Below, one piece after another: positions 9,445 to 16,845 of a stretch of DNA of 38,239 nt. Position 1 is the first letter of the stretch; every line of letters starts with the position of its first letter. The position numbers and the translations under genes are program-made. A model generated the notes under the pieces. It saw only the letters and a program-made list of their open reading frames with translations, searched no databases and had not been told where the DNA came from. Source of the stretch: Frankia sp. R82. GTDB lineage: Bacteria > Actinomycetota > Actinomycetes > Frankiales > Frankiaceae. The stretch lies in contig NZ_JAMQQG010000040.1 of the NCBI RefSeq assembly GCF_023716925.1, forward strand, positions 1-38,239, given 5' to 3'.

Positions 9445-11442
9445 TCAGATCTCCACGACGGCCTGGGCGAACTGCGAGCGGTAGAGCCGCGCGTAGGCAC
9501 CGTCGGCGTCGAGCAGGGTCTCGTGGTTGCCCTGCTCGACGATCGCCCCGTTCTCCAGCACGAGGATGGTGTCGGCGTCCCGGATGGTGGACAGCCGGTG
9601 GGCGATCACGAATGCCGTGCGCCCGGCCCGCAGGGTCGACATCGCCTGCTGGATGAGCACCTCGGTGCGGGTGTCCACCGAGCTCGTCGCCTCGTCGAGG
9701 ACGAGGATGAGCGGCTCGACCAGGAACGCCCGGGCGATCGTGATCAGCTGTTTCTCCCCGGCGCTGACCCCGGTGCCCTCGTCGTCGAGCACCGTGTCGT
9801 AGCCGTCCGGCAGGGTCCGCACGAACCGGTCGACATGGGCGGCCCTCGCCGCGGCGACGACCTGTTCGCGGGTGGCCCCGGCCGCGCCGTAGGCGATGTT
9901 CTCGGCGATCGTGCCGCCGAACAGCCAGGTGTCCTGCAGCACCATGCCGATCTGCGCGCGCAGGCCGTCGCGGGACATCGTGGCGATGTCGATCCCGTCC
10001 AGGGTGATCCGCCCGGACGTCACGTCGTAGAAACGCAGCAACAGGTTGATCAGCGTGGTCTTGCCGGCGCCGGTGGGCCCGACGATCGCGATGGTGTGCC
10101 CGGGCTCCGCGACCAGGGACAGATCCTCGATGAGGGGCTTGTCCGGTTTGTAGCGGAAGCTGACGTGCTCGAACGCCACCCGACCGCGGGGCTGCGGCGA
10201 CACCACGGATTCGACCGGATCCGGAGACTGTTCGTCGACGTCGAGCAGCTCGAACACCCGCTCGGCTGACGCGATGCCGGACTGCAGCAGGTTCGCCATG
10301 CTGGCCAGCTGGGTCATCGGCTGGCTGAACTGGCGCGAGTACTGGATGAACGCCTGTACGTCACCGATCGACAGTGAGCCGGAGGCCACCCGCAGCGCGC
10401 CGATCACCGCCACCAGCACGTAGTTGACGTTGCCGATGAACATCATCGTTGGTTGCATCAGCCCGGAGATCGACTGGGCCCGCCAGCTCGCCGCGTACAG
10501 CGCCTCGTTGTACTCCCGGAAGGTCTGCGCCGACTCCTCCTGCCGGCCGAACGCCCGGACCAGGGTGTGCCCGGTGTACATCTCCTCGATGTGCGCGTTG
10601 AGCCGTCCGGTGAGCCGCCACTGGGCGACGAACTGCGGCTGGGCCAGTTTGCCGACCCGGGTCGCCACGAGCACCGACACCGGGACGGTCACGACCGCGA
10701 CCAGCGCCAGCTCCCAGGAGATCCAGAACATCACCGACAGCACGCCGCAGATGGTCAGCACCGACACGACCAGCTGGGCGATGCTCTGCTGCAGGGTCTG
10801 CCCGAGATTGTCGATGTCGTTGGTGACCCGGCTGAGCACCTCCCCGCGGGGCTGGCCGTCGAAGTAGCGTGCGGGCAGGCGGGCAAGCTTGTGCTGCACC
10901 TCGGAGCGCAGGTCGCTGACGACCCGCTGGATCGCCCGGGTGGTCATCCGGGCCTGCACCACCCCGGCGATGCCGGCGAAGGCGTAGATCAGGGCGACGC
11001 CGAGCAGCACCCGACCGATGGCGTCAAAGTCCATCCCGTTGCCAGGGGTGATGTGCAGCGAGGAGAGCAGATCGGCCTGGGTGCCGTGGCCGGTCGCCCG
11101 CAGTGCCGCGACCGCGTCCTCCTTGGACGTGCCGGCGGGCACATGGCGGCTGAACACCCCCGCCAGCACCAGGTCGGTGGCATGCCCGAGCAGCCGTGGA
11201 CCCGTGACGTTCAGGGCGACGTTGACCACCGCGAGCAGCCCGGCGACGACCAGGACCGTCCGCTGCGGGCGCAGTCGGCCCAGCAGCCGCCGGGTCGACC
11301 CGGCGAAGTCCGCCGACTTCTCCCCCGCGCCCTGACCGGCGAGAAACCGGGCCGGCCCGGCCATCGGAGCCGGCCCGCGACGCGGGGCCGGCATGCTGGC
11401 AGCACCACCGGCGGTCTCGGTCGGACCGTCGTTCCCGCTCAC
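9445..11442 (-). CDS. ABC exporter subunit with catalytic Walker B (heterodimer partner 2)
   Basis: A 665-residue half-transporter: a Pro/Ala-rich N-terminus, six transmembrane helices (~65-370) and a C-terminal ATPase. Walker A is GPTGAGKTT, Walker B VLDEATSSVD with catalytic Glu ~584, and the H-loop is IAHRLST with His ~615. Its signature is VSAGEKQ (~559-565) instead of LSGGQ. Starting GTG overlaps the stop of the upstream exporter gene by 4 bp (GTGA, 11439-11442), so the two are translated together. Relative to typical half-transporters it has an extra extracytoplasmic loop between TM1 and TM2 (residues ~95-140). It probably exports hydrophobic compounds or lipids; the substrate is unknown. 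Confidence 0.93.
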   Translation of the reverse strand: MSGNDGPTETAGGAASMPAPRRGPAPMAGPARFLAGQGAGEKSADFAGSTRRLLGRLRPQRTVLVVAGLLAVVNVALNVTGPRLLGHATDLVLAGVFSRHVPAGTSKEDAVAALRATGHGTQADLLSSLHITPGNGMDFDAIGRVLLGVALIYAFAGIAGVVQARMTTRAIQRVVSDLRSEVQHKLARLPARYFDGQPRGEVLSRVTNDIDNLGQTLQQSIAQLVVSVLTICGVLSVMFWISWELALVAVVTVPVSVLVATRVGKLAQPQFVAQWRLTGRLNAHIEEMYTGHTLVRAFGRQEESAQTFREYNEALYAASWRAQSISGLMQPTMMFIGNVNYVLVAVIGALRVASGSLSIGDVQAFIQYSRQFSQPMTQLASMANLLQSGIASAERVFELLDVDEQSPDPVESVVSPQPRGRVAFEHVSFRYKPDKPLIEDLSLVAEPGHTIAIVGPTGAGKTTLINLLLRFYDVTSGRITLDGIDIATMSRDGLRAQIGMVLQDTWLFGGTIAENIAYGAAGATREQVVAAARAAHVDRFVRTLPDGYDTVLDDEGTGVSAGEKQLITIARAFLVEPLILVLDEATSSVDTRTEVLIQQAMSTLRAGRTAFVIAHRLSTIRDADTILVLENGAIVEQGNHETLLDADGAYARLYRSQFAQAVVEI

Positions 11443-13172
11443 GCGGCCTCCTGCTCGGTGAGTTGGGACAGGACGATCTCGCGGTAGGTCGGATTGCCTG
11501 CCATGAGTTCGTGGTGGGTGCCGGTCCCGACGACCTCGCCGGCCTCAAGCACGATGATCTGGTCGGCATCGCGGATGGTCGCCACCCGCTGGGCGACGAT
11601 GACCACAGTGGCCTCGGCCGTCTGCTGCGCGAGCGCGGCGCGCAGCCGGGCGTCGGTGGCATAGTCGAGGGCCGAGAACGAATCGTCGAACAGGTAGATC
11701 TCCGGTCGGCGCACGAGCACCCGGGCGATCGCCAGCCGCTGGCGCTGCCCGCCGGAGACGTTGGTGCCGCCCTGGGCGATGGAGCTGGCGAGGCCGTCGG
11801 GCATCGCCTCGACGAACTCGCGGGCCTGGGCGATCTCGAGGGCGGCCCAGAGTTCGGCGTCGGTCGCGTCCGGGTTGCCATAGCGCAGGTTCGATGCGAC
11901 CGTTCCGGAGAACAGGTACGGCCGCTGCGGGACGATGCCGACGGTGCGGCTGAGCACCGCGGGGTCGAGCTCGCGCACGTCCACCCCGTCGACGAGCACG
12001 GCGCCCTCGGTTGCCTCGGCGATCCGCGGGACGAGCCCCACCAGCGTGGTCTTCCCGCTGCCGGTACTGCCGATGATCGCCGTGGTCCGCCCGGGGCCGG
12101 CGGTGAGACTGACCCCGCGCAGCACCGGGATCTCCGCGCCGGGGTAGCGGAAGCCGACGCCGCGCAGCTCCAGCTGGCCGACCCCCCGCAGCTCCCGCAC
12201 CGGCACCGCCGCCGGCCGCAGGGACGACTCGGTGCCCAGCACCTCGTGGATGCGCTCCGCGCACACCTCGGCGCGCGGAATCATCATGAACATGAACGTC
12301 GCCATCATCACCGACAGCAGAATCTGCATCAGATAGCTGAGGAAGGCGGTAAGCGCGCCGATCTGCATCTCGCCGGCGTCGATGCGGTGCGCGCCGAACC
12401 AGATCACCGCGACGCTGGAGAAGTTCACGATGGTGAACACCAGCGGGAACATCATCGCCAGCAGGTTGCCGAACCGCAGCGAGACGCCGGTCAGGTCGTC
12501 GTTGGCCACGCCGAACCGCTCGCGCTCGTGCCGGTCCCGGACGAAGGCCCGGATCACCCGCAGGCCGGTGATCTGCTCGCGCAGGATCCGGTTGACCGTG
12601 TCCAGGCGCTCCTGCATGCCCCGGCCCAGCGGCCGCATCCGGCGCACGATCAGCCCGATCGCGACCAGCAGCGCCGGCACGATCGCCACCAGCAGCAGAG
12701 ACAGCACCGCGTCCTGGTTCACCGCCAGAATGATTCCGCCGATGCACATGATCGGCGCGGAGACCGTCAACGTGGCACCGAGCAGGACCACCATCTGCAC
12801 CTGCTGCACGTCGTTGGTTGCCCGGGTGATCAGCGAGGGGGCGCCGAAGCGGCTGACCTCACGGGCCGAGAACGCCTGCACCTGGTCGAACACGGCGGCC
12901 CGCAGGTCGCGCCCGACCGCCATGGCGGTACGTGCCCCGGCCATCACCGCCGCCCCGGCACAGATCATCTGCACCACGCTGACACCCAGCATGACCGCAC
13001 CGATCCGCAGGATGTAGCCAGTGTCGCCGACGACGACACCGTGATCGATGATGTCGGCGTTCAGCGTCGGCAGGTAGAGCATCCCGAGTGTCGCCACCAG
13101 CTGCAGCGCCACCAGCACGGCGACGGCCCGGCGGTAGCGGCCGAGGTACACCCGCAGAAGTCGGATGAGCAT
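11439..13172 (-). CDS. ABC exporter subunit with degenerate ATP site (heterodimer partner 1)
   Basis: A 577-residue half-transporter: six transmembrane helices in ~1-310, then an ATPase domain. Walker A GSTGSGKTT and the signature NVSGGQRQR are canonical. Walker B reads YLFDDSFSALD, with Asp497 replacing the catalytic Glu, and the H-loop reads IVAQRVATI, with Gln528 replacing His. Together with the non-canonical signature in the partner gene, this is the known pattern of heterodimeric exporters with one hydrolytic and one degenerate site (TM287/288, BmrC/D type). ATG 13172 has GAGG 5 nt upstream. It is first in a two-gene operon. Confidence 0.94.
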   Translation of the reverse strand: MLIRLLRVYLGRYRRAVAVLVALQLVATLGMLYLPTLNADIIDHGVVVGDTGYILRIGAVMLGVSVVQMICAGAAVMAGARTAMAVGRDLRAAVFDQVQAFSAREVSRFGAPSLITRATNDVQQVQMVVLLGATLTVSAPIMCIGGIILAVNQDAVLSLLLVAIVPALLVAIGLIVRRMRPLGRGMQERLDTVNRILREQITGLRVIRAFVRDRHERERFGVANDDLTGVSLRFGNLLAMMFPLVFTIVNFSSVAVIWFGAHRIDAGEMQIGALTAFLSYLMQILLSVMMATFMFMMIPRAEVCAERIHEVLGTESSLRPAAVPVRELRGVGQLELRGVGFRYPGAEIPVLRGVSLTAGPGRTTAIIGSTGSGKTTLVGLVPRIAEATEGAVLVDGVDVRELDPAVLSRTVGIVPQRPYLFSGTVASNLRYGNPDATDAELWAALEIAQAREFVEAMPDGLASSIAQGGTNVSGGQRQRLAIARVLVRRPEIYLFDDSFSALDYATDARLRAALAQQTAEATVVIVAQRVATIRDADQIIVLEAGEVVGTGTHHELMAGNPTYREIVLSQLTEQEAA

Positions 13173-13183
13173 ACGATCCTCTC

Positions 13184-13219
13184 AGCTACTCTCGGCCACT
13201 ATAAGCTACTTTCCACTAC
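13184..13219. promoter_or_regulatory. Direct repeats upstream of the exporter operon (possible operator)
   Basis: AGCTACT occurs at 13184-13190 and 13204-13210, exactly 20 bp apart, and CACTA recurs at 13197 and 13215. This is two helical turns, 12-40 bp before the exporter ATG. On the minus strand TTATAGT lies between the repeats and could be a -10 element. No regulator gene is adjacent. Confidence 0.4.
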
Positions 13220-13392
13220 GCACCGTGCGCTCGGCGCAGACCGGGCAGCCCGGCCAACCGCCGCCCGAGGCCACCCTCCGGGGTCGGGCCGCGACGAGGC
13301 GGGCATCCTGCTCCTGGGGCATGCCTGCGCGGGCACTGTCCGGCGCCGGTGGTCAACTCCTGTCCGGAGGGCTCCGCTGCGGATGCGTAGTG

Positions 13393-13426
13393 ACCTTACG
13401 ACCTGACCCGGACTTCAGGTCAAGGT
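13393..13426. other. Strong inverted repeat (hairpin)
   Basis: ACCTT (13393-13397) and GACCTGA (13400-13406) pair with TCAGGTC (13415-13421) and AAGGT (13422-13426), giving 12 bp with a 2-nt bulge and an 8-nt loop. It is not next to any gene end. It could be an operator for a dimeric regulator, since it is a near-palindrome, or an orphan terminator. Confidence 0.55.
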
Positions 13427-13494
13427 ATTTCCGACCGGGGGTCCGCCGACGTGGCGACCTCGCGGTCGTGGCGCCGACGACCACGCCGGACGGA

Positions 13495-13532
13495 CCAGAT
13501 TGCCGAGCAACGCCCAGATTGCCGAGCAACGC
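13495..13532. repeat. Exact 19-bp tandem duplication
   Basis: The 19-bp unit CCAGATTGCCGAGCAACGC is present twice head to tail with no mismatch, in otherwise unassigned intergenic DNA. Confidence 0.9.
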
Positions 13533-14230
13533 ACCGAAACCGGCGATGCCGGAGACATCCGCAGCACCATGCCGAGCGAACCGAAAACGTCCACACGGCG
13601 AACCGGCAATATACAGCGCCCGGTCCGCCCCTCCGGCCGAACAGCAATCGGGCGGCAGCGCCCGCGCCGTTCAGGAGTTTCCCGAGACCAAACAACAGAC
13701 GATTTACCGGTCCGGGAAGTCCGGGATCCGGTCCTTCCCAAGGCAACCGCCACAACAGCCATCGGGTGGACGGGGGCATCCCGGCGGGTCGTTCCACTCC
13801 TCGGCGCAGGGCCGGGGCGGCCGGATTTTCCCGCCGGCCTCGGTTACGTCCGCCTCGCACGTGCCCCTCGCCCGGGCTCGCCGGGCCGGTGCCGGGAATG
13901 CGGTGCAACCGCGAAGGTCCGCGCTATCCCGACCGGCTCTCGACCCGAAAGTCAACGCTTGGCGCGGATGGCACTCGCGAGGGTTTGCACGTCTACGTTG
14001 TGGCGCATCTGACGGGTCCGCCGAGGTACCGAACGGCTAGTCTTTGTGACGGCCATAGGCCAAGGGACAGGCAGAGCGATCCGCCGTTCGATCGTCGGAC
14101 GGCGACAGACTGCCAGCGGGCGACGAGCTGTTCGTGTTCGCCGGGCAGCCGTGTGCTCACGGGCAGCGGGGAGTGCCGCGCCGGCTCGGATTCGGATGTA
14201 CCACGACGACGACGAACGGACGGTACGGCG

Positions 14231-15421
14231 ATGCCCCTTTCCGGAGCCCGGCCACGCGGCCCGAAGGCCGAGCTCGAGAACAAGAGCCAGCTCGCGCTGC
14301 TGCACCATCTCCACGAGCTCAACCAGCCGTACCGGGTCAGCTACGAGATGGTCGTCCGTAAGGTCTGGGTGGACGACGAGGACGCTCGCATCCGCCGCTC
14401 CCGGGCCCGTGACCTGAGCCGTCAGTTCCGCGGCGACAAGGACATCGACTGGCATGTCATCGAGAACTACCTTGAGCTCCTCTTTCCCGACGACCACGAC
14501 GAGCTGCACGCACAGCTCACCCACGCCCGCCCGCTGTTCGTCGCCGCGTTCGGCCCGGATGCGGCCGACGAGGCCGGTCCCGACGACGGTTCGGCCACCG
14601 CACCCAGCCCTGAATACGTCGCCGAACTGGAACGCCAGCTCGCCGAGTCCCGGATGCGCGCCTCCTTAGCCACCGCCCTGCTGGTGATCGTCCGCTCGGA
14701 GAACGCCGCTCTGCGTGGCAGGAACGTGTCCTTCGGCTGGTTCGACGCCACGCCCGGCGCCGACGACCACGCTCCGCACGACCGGGACGGCGACGAACGC
14801 GCGACTCTGCGTGATCGGGTCACGCCGAGTGGCCGTACGTCGCGCAGCGGCCAGGCCTCACCTGGCGGCCAGGCTGCACGGGCTGGCCGCGCCGCGGCGG
14901 AGCGCCCCACGTCCGGCAACGGCGCGTCCCATGATCCGGCAACCGCGCCGATCGCCCGCCCACCCGCTCGGCGCAACGTCCACCGCCAGCGTCGGGGCAC
15001 CGCCGGCCCGGCCCGGCCCACCCCCATCGCGGGGCGGCTCTACCCAAGCGCCGCCCCGTCGCTCGCCGCTGCCGTCGCCGCCGCCGTGGCAGCCGCCAGA
15101 TCCGCACCATCCGCATCTTCCCCCGCCGCGTCAACCACCCCGGCAACCGCGGCGTCCGCTCGTCCGGCGACCGGCCGCACGGTGGCTGCCCGCTCGGCGG
15201 CCACCCGCACGACGAGCAACCGCGCCGCGAACAGCCCGGCGGCGGGCCTCCAGCCGGTGGGTGTCCAGCCGGCCGGCGGCCAGACCTCGGGCCTGCAGAC
15301 AACAGGCGTCCAGGTGATGGGCAAGCAGAGGACGGGCAACCGGATCACCGGCAGTCGGACGGCGGACGGCGAACCGGATATTCTCGCGGCAGGTCCACCG
15401 CGCCGACGCCGCGGGCGCTGA
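14231..15421 (+). CDS. Hypothetical protein with conserved-looking N-terminus and five-residue repeat tail
   Basis: I do not recognise this 396-residue protein. Residues ~12-110 look like a folded, charged, helical domain (KSQLALLHHLHELNQPYRVSY, then VVRKVWVDDEDARIRRSRARDLSRQF, then WHVIENYLELLF). A helical segment follows at ~134-165 (AELERQLAESRMRASLATALLVIVRSENAALRG), possibly a coiled coil. From ~185 on it is Ala/Pro/Arg/Ser-rich low complexity. Near residues 337-385 there are about eight five-residue repeats of pattern xxGxQ, drifting to xxGxR. The tail is very basic (RRRRGR end), so nucleic-acid binding is possible but only inferred. ATG 14231 was chosen because the folded part begins there; the ribosome binding site is weak. 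Confidence 0.7.
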   Translation: MPLSGARPRGPKAELENKSQLALLHHLHELNQPYRVSYEMVVRKVWVDDEDARIRRSRARDLSRQFRGDKDIDWHVIENYLELLFPDDHDELHAQLTHARPLFVAAFGPDAADEAGPDDGSATAPSPEYVAELERQLAESRMRASLATALLVIVRSENAALRGRNVSFGWFDATPGADDHAPHDRDGDERATLRDRVTPSGRTSRSGQASPGGQAARAGRAAAERPTSGNGASHDPATAPIARPPARRNVHRQRRGTAGPARPTPIAGRLYPSAAPSLAAAVAAAVAAARSAPSASSPAASTTPATAASARPATGRTVAARSAATRTTSNRAANSPAAGLQPVGVQPAGGQTSGLQTTGVQVMGKQRTGNRITGSRTADGEPDILAAGPPRRRRGR

Positions 15422-15553
15422 CACCGCCTCCACCGCAGGAAGATCACATGGTCTGGCCGGGCGCGGATGCTTGACGGCGCCGATTATGGGCATCCCGCCC
15501 ACAGTCACCCGACCACCTGGCCGGGCGTCACTGCAGACGGGAGAGCGTGCACC

Positions 15554-15970
15554 ATGGATCGGGAGACATTTGTCAAGCTGCTCAACGACGATCTCAGCTC
15601 GGAGTACCAGTCGATCATCCAGTACATCCAGCATGGTGCGACCATCACCGGCCCGCAGTTTCTCGCCATCGGTGACGAGATCAAGCGCCATCTGCCACAG
15701 GAGCTCAGCCACGCGACGATCCTGGCGGAGCAGATCTCCTTCCTGGGCGGCACACCGACCGCCGAGGTCTCCACGGTTCGTTCCTCCATCAGCCCCGAGG
15801 ACGCCCTGCGCACTGACCTGGCACTGGAGTCCGAGCAGCTCGACCGCTACCGCGAGCGAGTCGGCCAGGCACACGACCTCGGTCTCGCCGACGTTGCGGA
15901 GGCTCTCCGGCCACTGCTCGAGCAGACTCAGGAACACGTCCGCGACCTGCAGTCCGCGCTCGGACGCTGA
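15554..15970 (+). CDS. Ferritin-like / bacterioferritin-type protein
   Basis: A 138-residue, almost wholly helical protein. The pattern SSEYQSIIQYIQHG, followed ~30 residues later by QELSHATILAEQI, matches helices A and B of ferritin-like di-iron proteins (Glu and ExxH metal ligands). C-terminal helices carry SEQLDRYRERVGQA and EEHV-like QTQEHVRDL. It is slightly short for classical bacterioferritin (~155-160 residues), so it may be a ferritin-like oxidoreductase or a stress protein rather than an iron-storage shell. ATG 15554 has GGGAGAG about 8 nt upstream; an in-frame start at 15467 adds an unlike, Pro/His-rich leader and is less likely. Confidence 0.8.
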   Translation: MDRETFVKLLNDDLSSEYQSIIQYIQHGATITGPQFLAIGDEIKRHLPQELSHATILAEQISFLGGTPTAEVSTVRSSISPEDALRTDLALESEQLDRYRERVGQAHDLGLADVAEALRPLLEQTQEHVRDLQSALGR

Positions 15971-15994
15971 GCCACCGGACTCCGCCAGGCCGCT

Positions 15995-16070
15995 CAGACG
16001 CCAGGCTTCTCGGACGCCAAGACCCTCGGACGCCAAGACCCTCAGGCGCCAAGACCCTCAGGCGCCAGGG
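15995..16070. repeat. 16-bp tandem repeat array after the ferritin-like gene
   Basis: Four units of 16 bp plus a partial fifth (15995, 16011, 16027, 16043, 16059). The core ACGCCAAGACCCT is best kept in the second and third units; the first and later units differ at a few positions. There are no spacers, so it is not a CRISPR array. It starts 25 bp after the stop codon. Confidence 0.9.
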
Positions 16071-16114
16071 ATCGATGGCGGTCGCGAGGACAGCGCCACC
16101 CGTCCACCCCATCA

Positions 16115-16140
16115 CCCCGCCGATCGCCCGGTCGGCGGGG
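16115..16140. terminator. Hairpin terminator between convergent genes
   Basis: A perfect 9-bp stem, CCCCGCCGA (16115-16123) with TCGGCGGGG (16132-16140), around an 8-nt loop, lies between the convergent ferritin-like and yccF genes. No T-run follows. Confidence 0.7.
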
Positions 16141-16159
16141 TCAGCGTTGATCGGACCGG

Positions 16160-16552
16160 TCAGACGAAGGCGTGGTGGGAATCCGAGTCGACGATCTCCT
16201 TACCAAGCGGCAGCAGGGAGACCGGGATGAGCTTGAAGTTCGCCAGGCCCAGCGGGATCCCGATGATGGTGAGGCACAGCGCGATCCCGGTGGTGAGATG
16301 GCCCAGGGCGAGCCACCAGCCGGCGAAGATGATCCAGAGCACGTTGCCGATCAGCGATGCGTCCCCGGCGTCCGGCCGATCGACCAGGCGCCGCCCGAAC
16401 GGCCACAGGGCGAAGTTGGCCATCCGCAGCGATGCGATTCCAAACGGAATCGTGATGATGAGGATGAAGCACACCAGCGCCGCCAGCAGATATCCGAGGG
16501 CGAGCCACAGGCCGCAGAAGACCAACCAGATGACGTTGAGCACGACGCGCAC
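16160..16552 (-). CDS. yccF: YccF-family inner membrane protein
   Basis: A 130-residue membrane protein with the internal duplication typical of YccF (DUF307). The first copy is NVIWLVFCGLWLALGYLL...IPFGIASLRMANFALWPFGRR; the second is NVLWIIFAGWWLALGHL...IIGIPLGLANFKLIPVSLLPLGKEI. Four hydrophobic segments are visible. Function is unknown for the family. I chose GTG 16552 because it starts just before the first helix and has GGGAG about 9 nt upstream; the frame continues upstream to 16696 but that part is unlike YccF. Convergent with the ferritin-like gene. Confidence 0.9.
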   Translation of the reverse strand: MRVVLNVIWLVFCGLWLALGYLLAALVCFILIITIPFGIASLRMANFALWPFGRRLVDRPDAGDASLIGNVLWIIFAGWWLALGHLTTGIALCLTIIGIPLGLANFKLIPVSLLPLGKEIVDSDSHHAFV

Positions 16553-16845
16553 GGTCGACCGCTCCCTCTCACACCACGAGCCGACCCACCCAGGCCAGCC
16601 ACCTGACGATCCCGCCGGGACGGCCCCGGCAGGGAAACTCCCACTACGGTGTACCCCGTCCGGAACGTCTTCACGAGTCCGGCGGTCGCCGGCCACCAGG
16701 CGCGATCACAACCATCGACCGGGGGCGTTCGCCGCCGAGACTGGTTACCTTCTGGGATGAGACAACCGCGGGGAGCCAACGAATCCGCGCGACGCCCCAT
16801 AGAGCACCCGGTGGGTTCGCGGGGCCGACAGCCCGGGATAGGTGG
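16553..16845. promoter_or_regulatory. Divergent promoter region, yccF and cbs
   Basis: A 293-bp gap separates divergently transcribed yccF and cbs. Promoters for both must lie here. I find no clear operator, inverted repeat or RNA motif; assignment rests only on gene orientation. Confidence 0.4.

Larger units (their letters stand above)
13173..14230. other. Intergenic region between exporter operon and the repeat-tail protein
   Basis: About 1.06 kb with no convincing gene: frames on both strands are open but Arg/Pro/Ser-rich and without recognisable motifs. It contains the exporter operator-like repeats (13184-13219), a strong hairpin (13393-13426) and an exact 19-bp tandem duplication (13495-13532). 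The promoter for the following plus-strand gene should lie in the last few hundred bases. Confidence 0.5.

Noticed and set aside
11463-13406. Long plus-strand frame (~647 codons) opposite the exporter gene
   Set aside because: It is antisense to a well-supported ABC exporter. Its His/Asp/Arg/Gln-rich translation is the mirror of strong GC3 codon bias, not a protein. The same applies to long antisense frames over thiC, the Liv genes, cbs-metB and the oxidoreductase.
15467-15553. Longer N-terminus of the ferritin-like protein
   Set aside because: The added residues are Pro/His-rich and unlike the ferritin fold, while ATG 15554 has a good ribosome site.
15995-16070. CRISPR array
   Set aside because: The units are 16 bp and contiguous, with no spacers and no cas genes.
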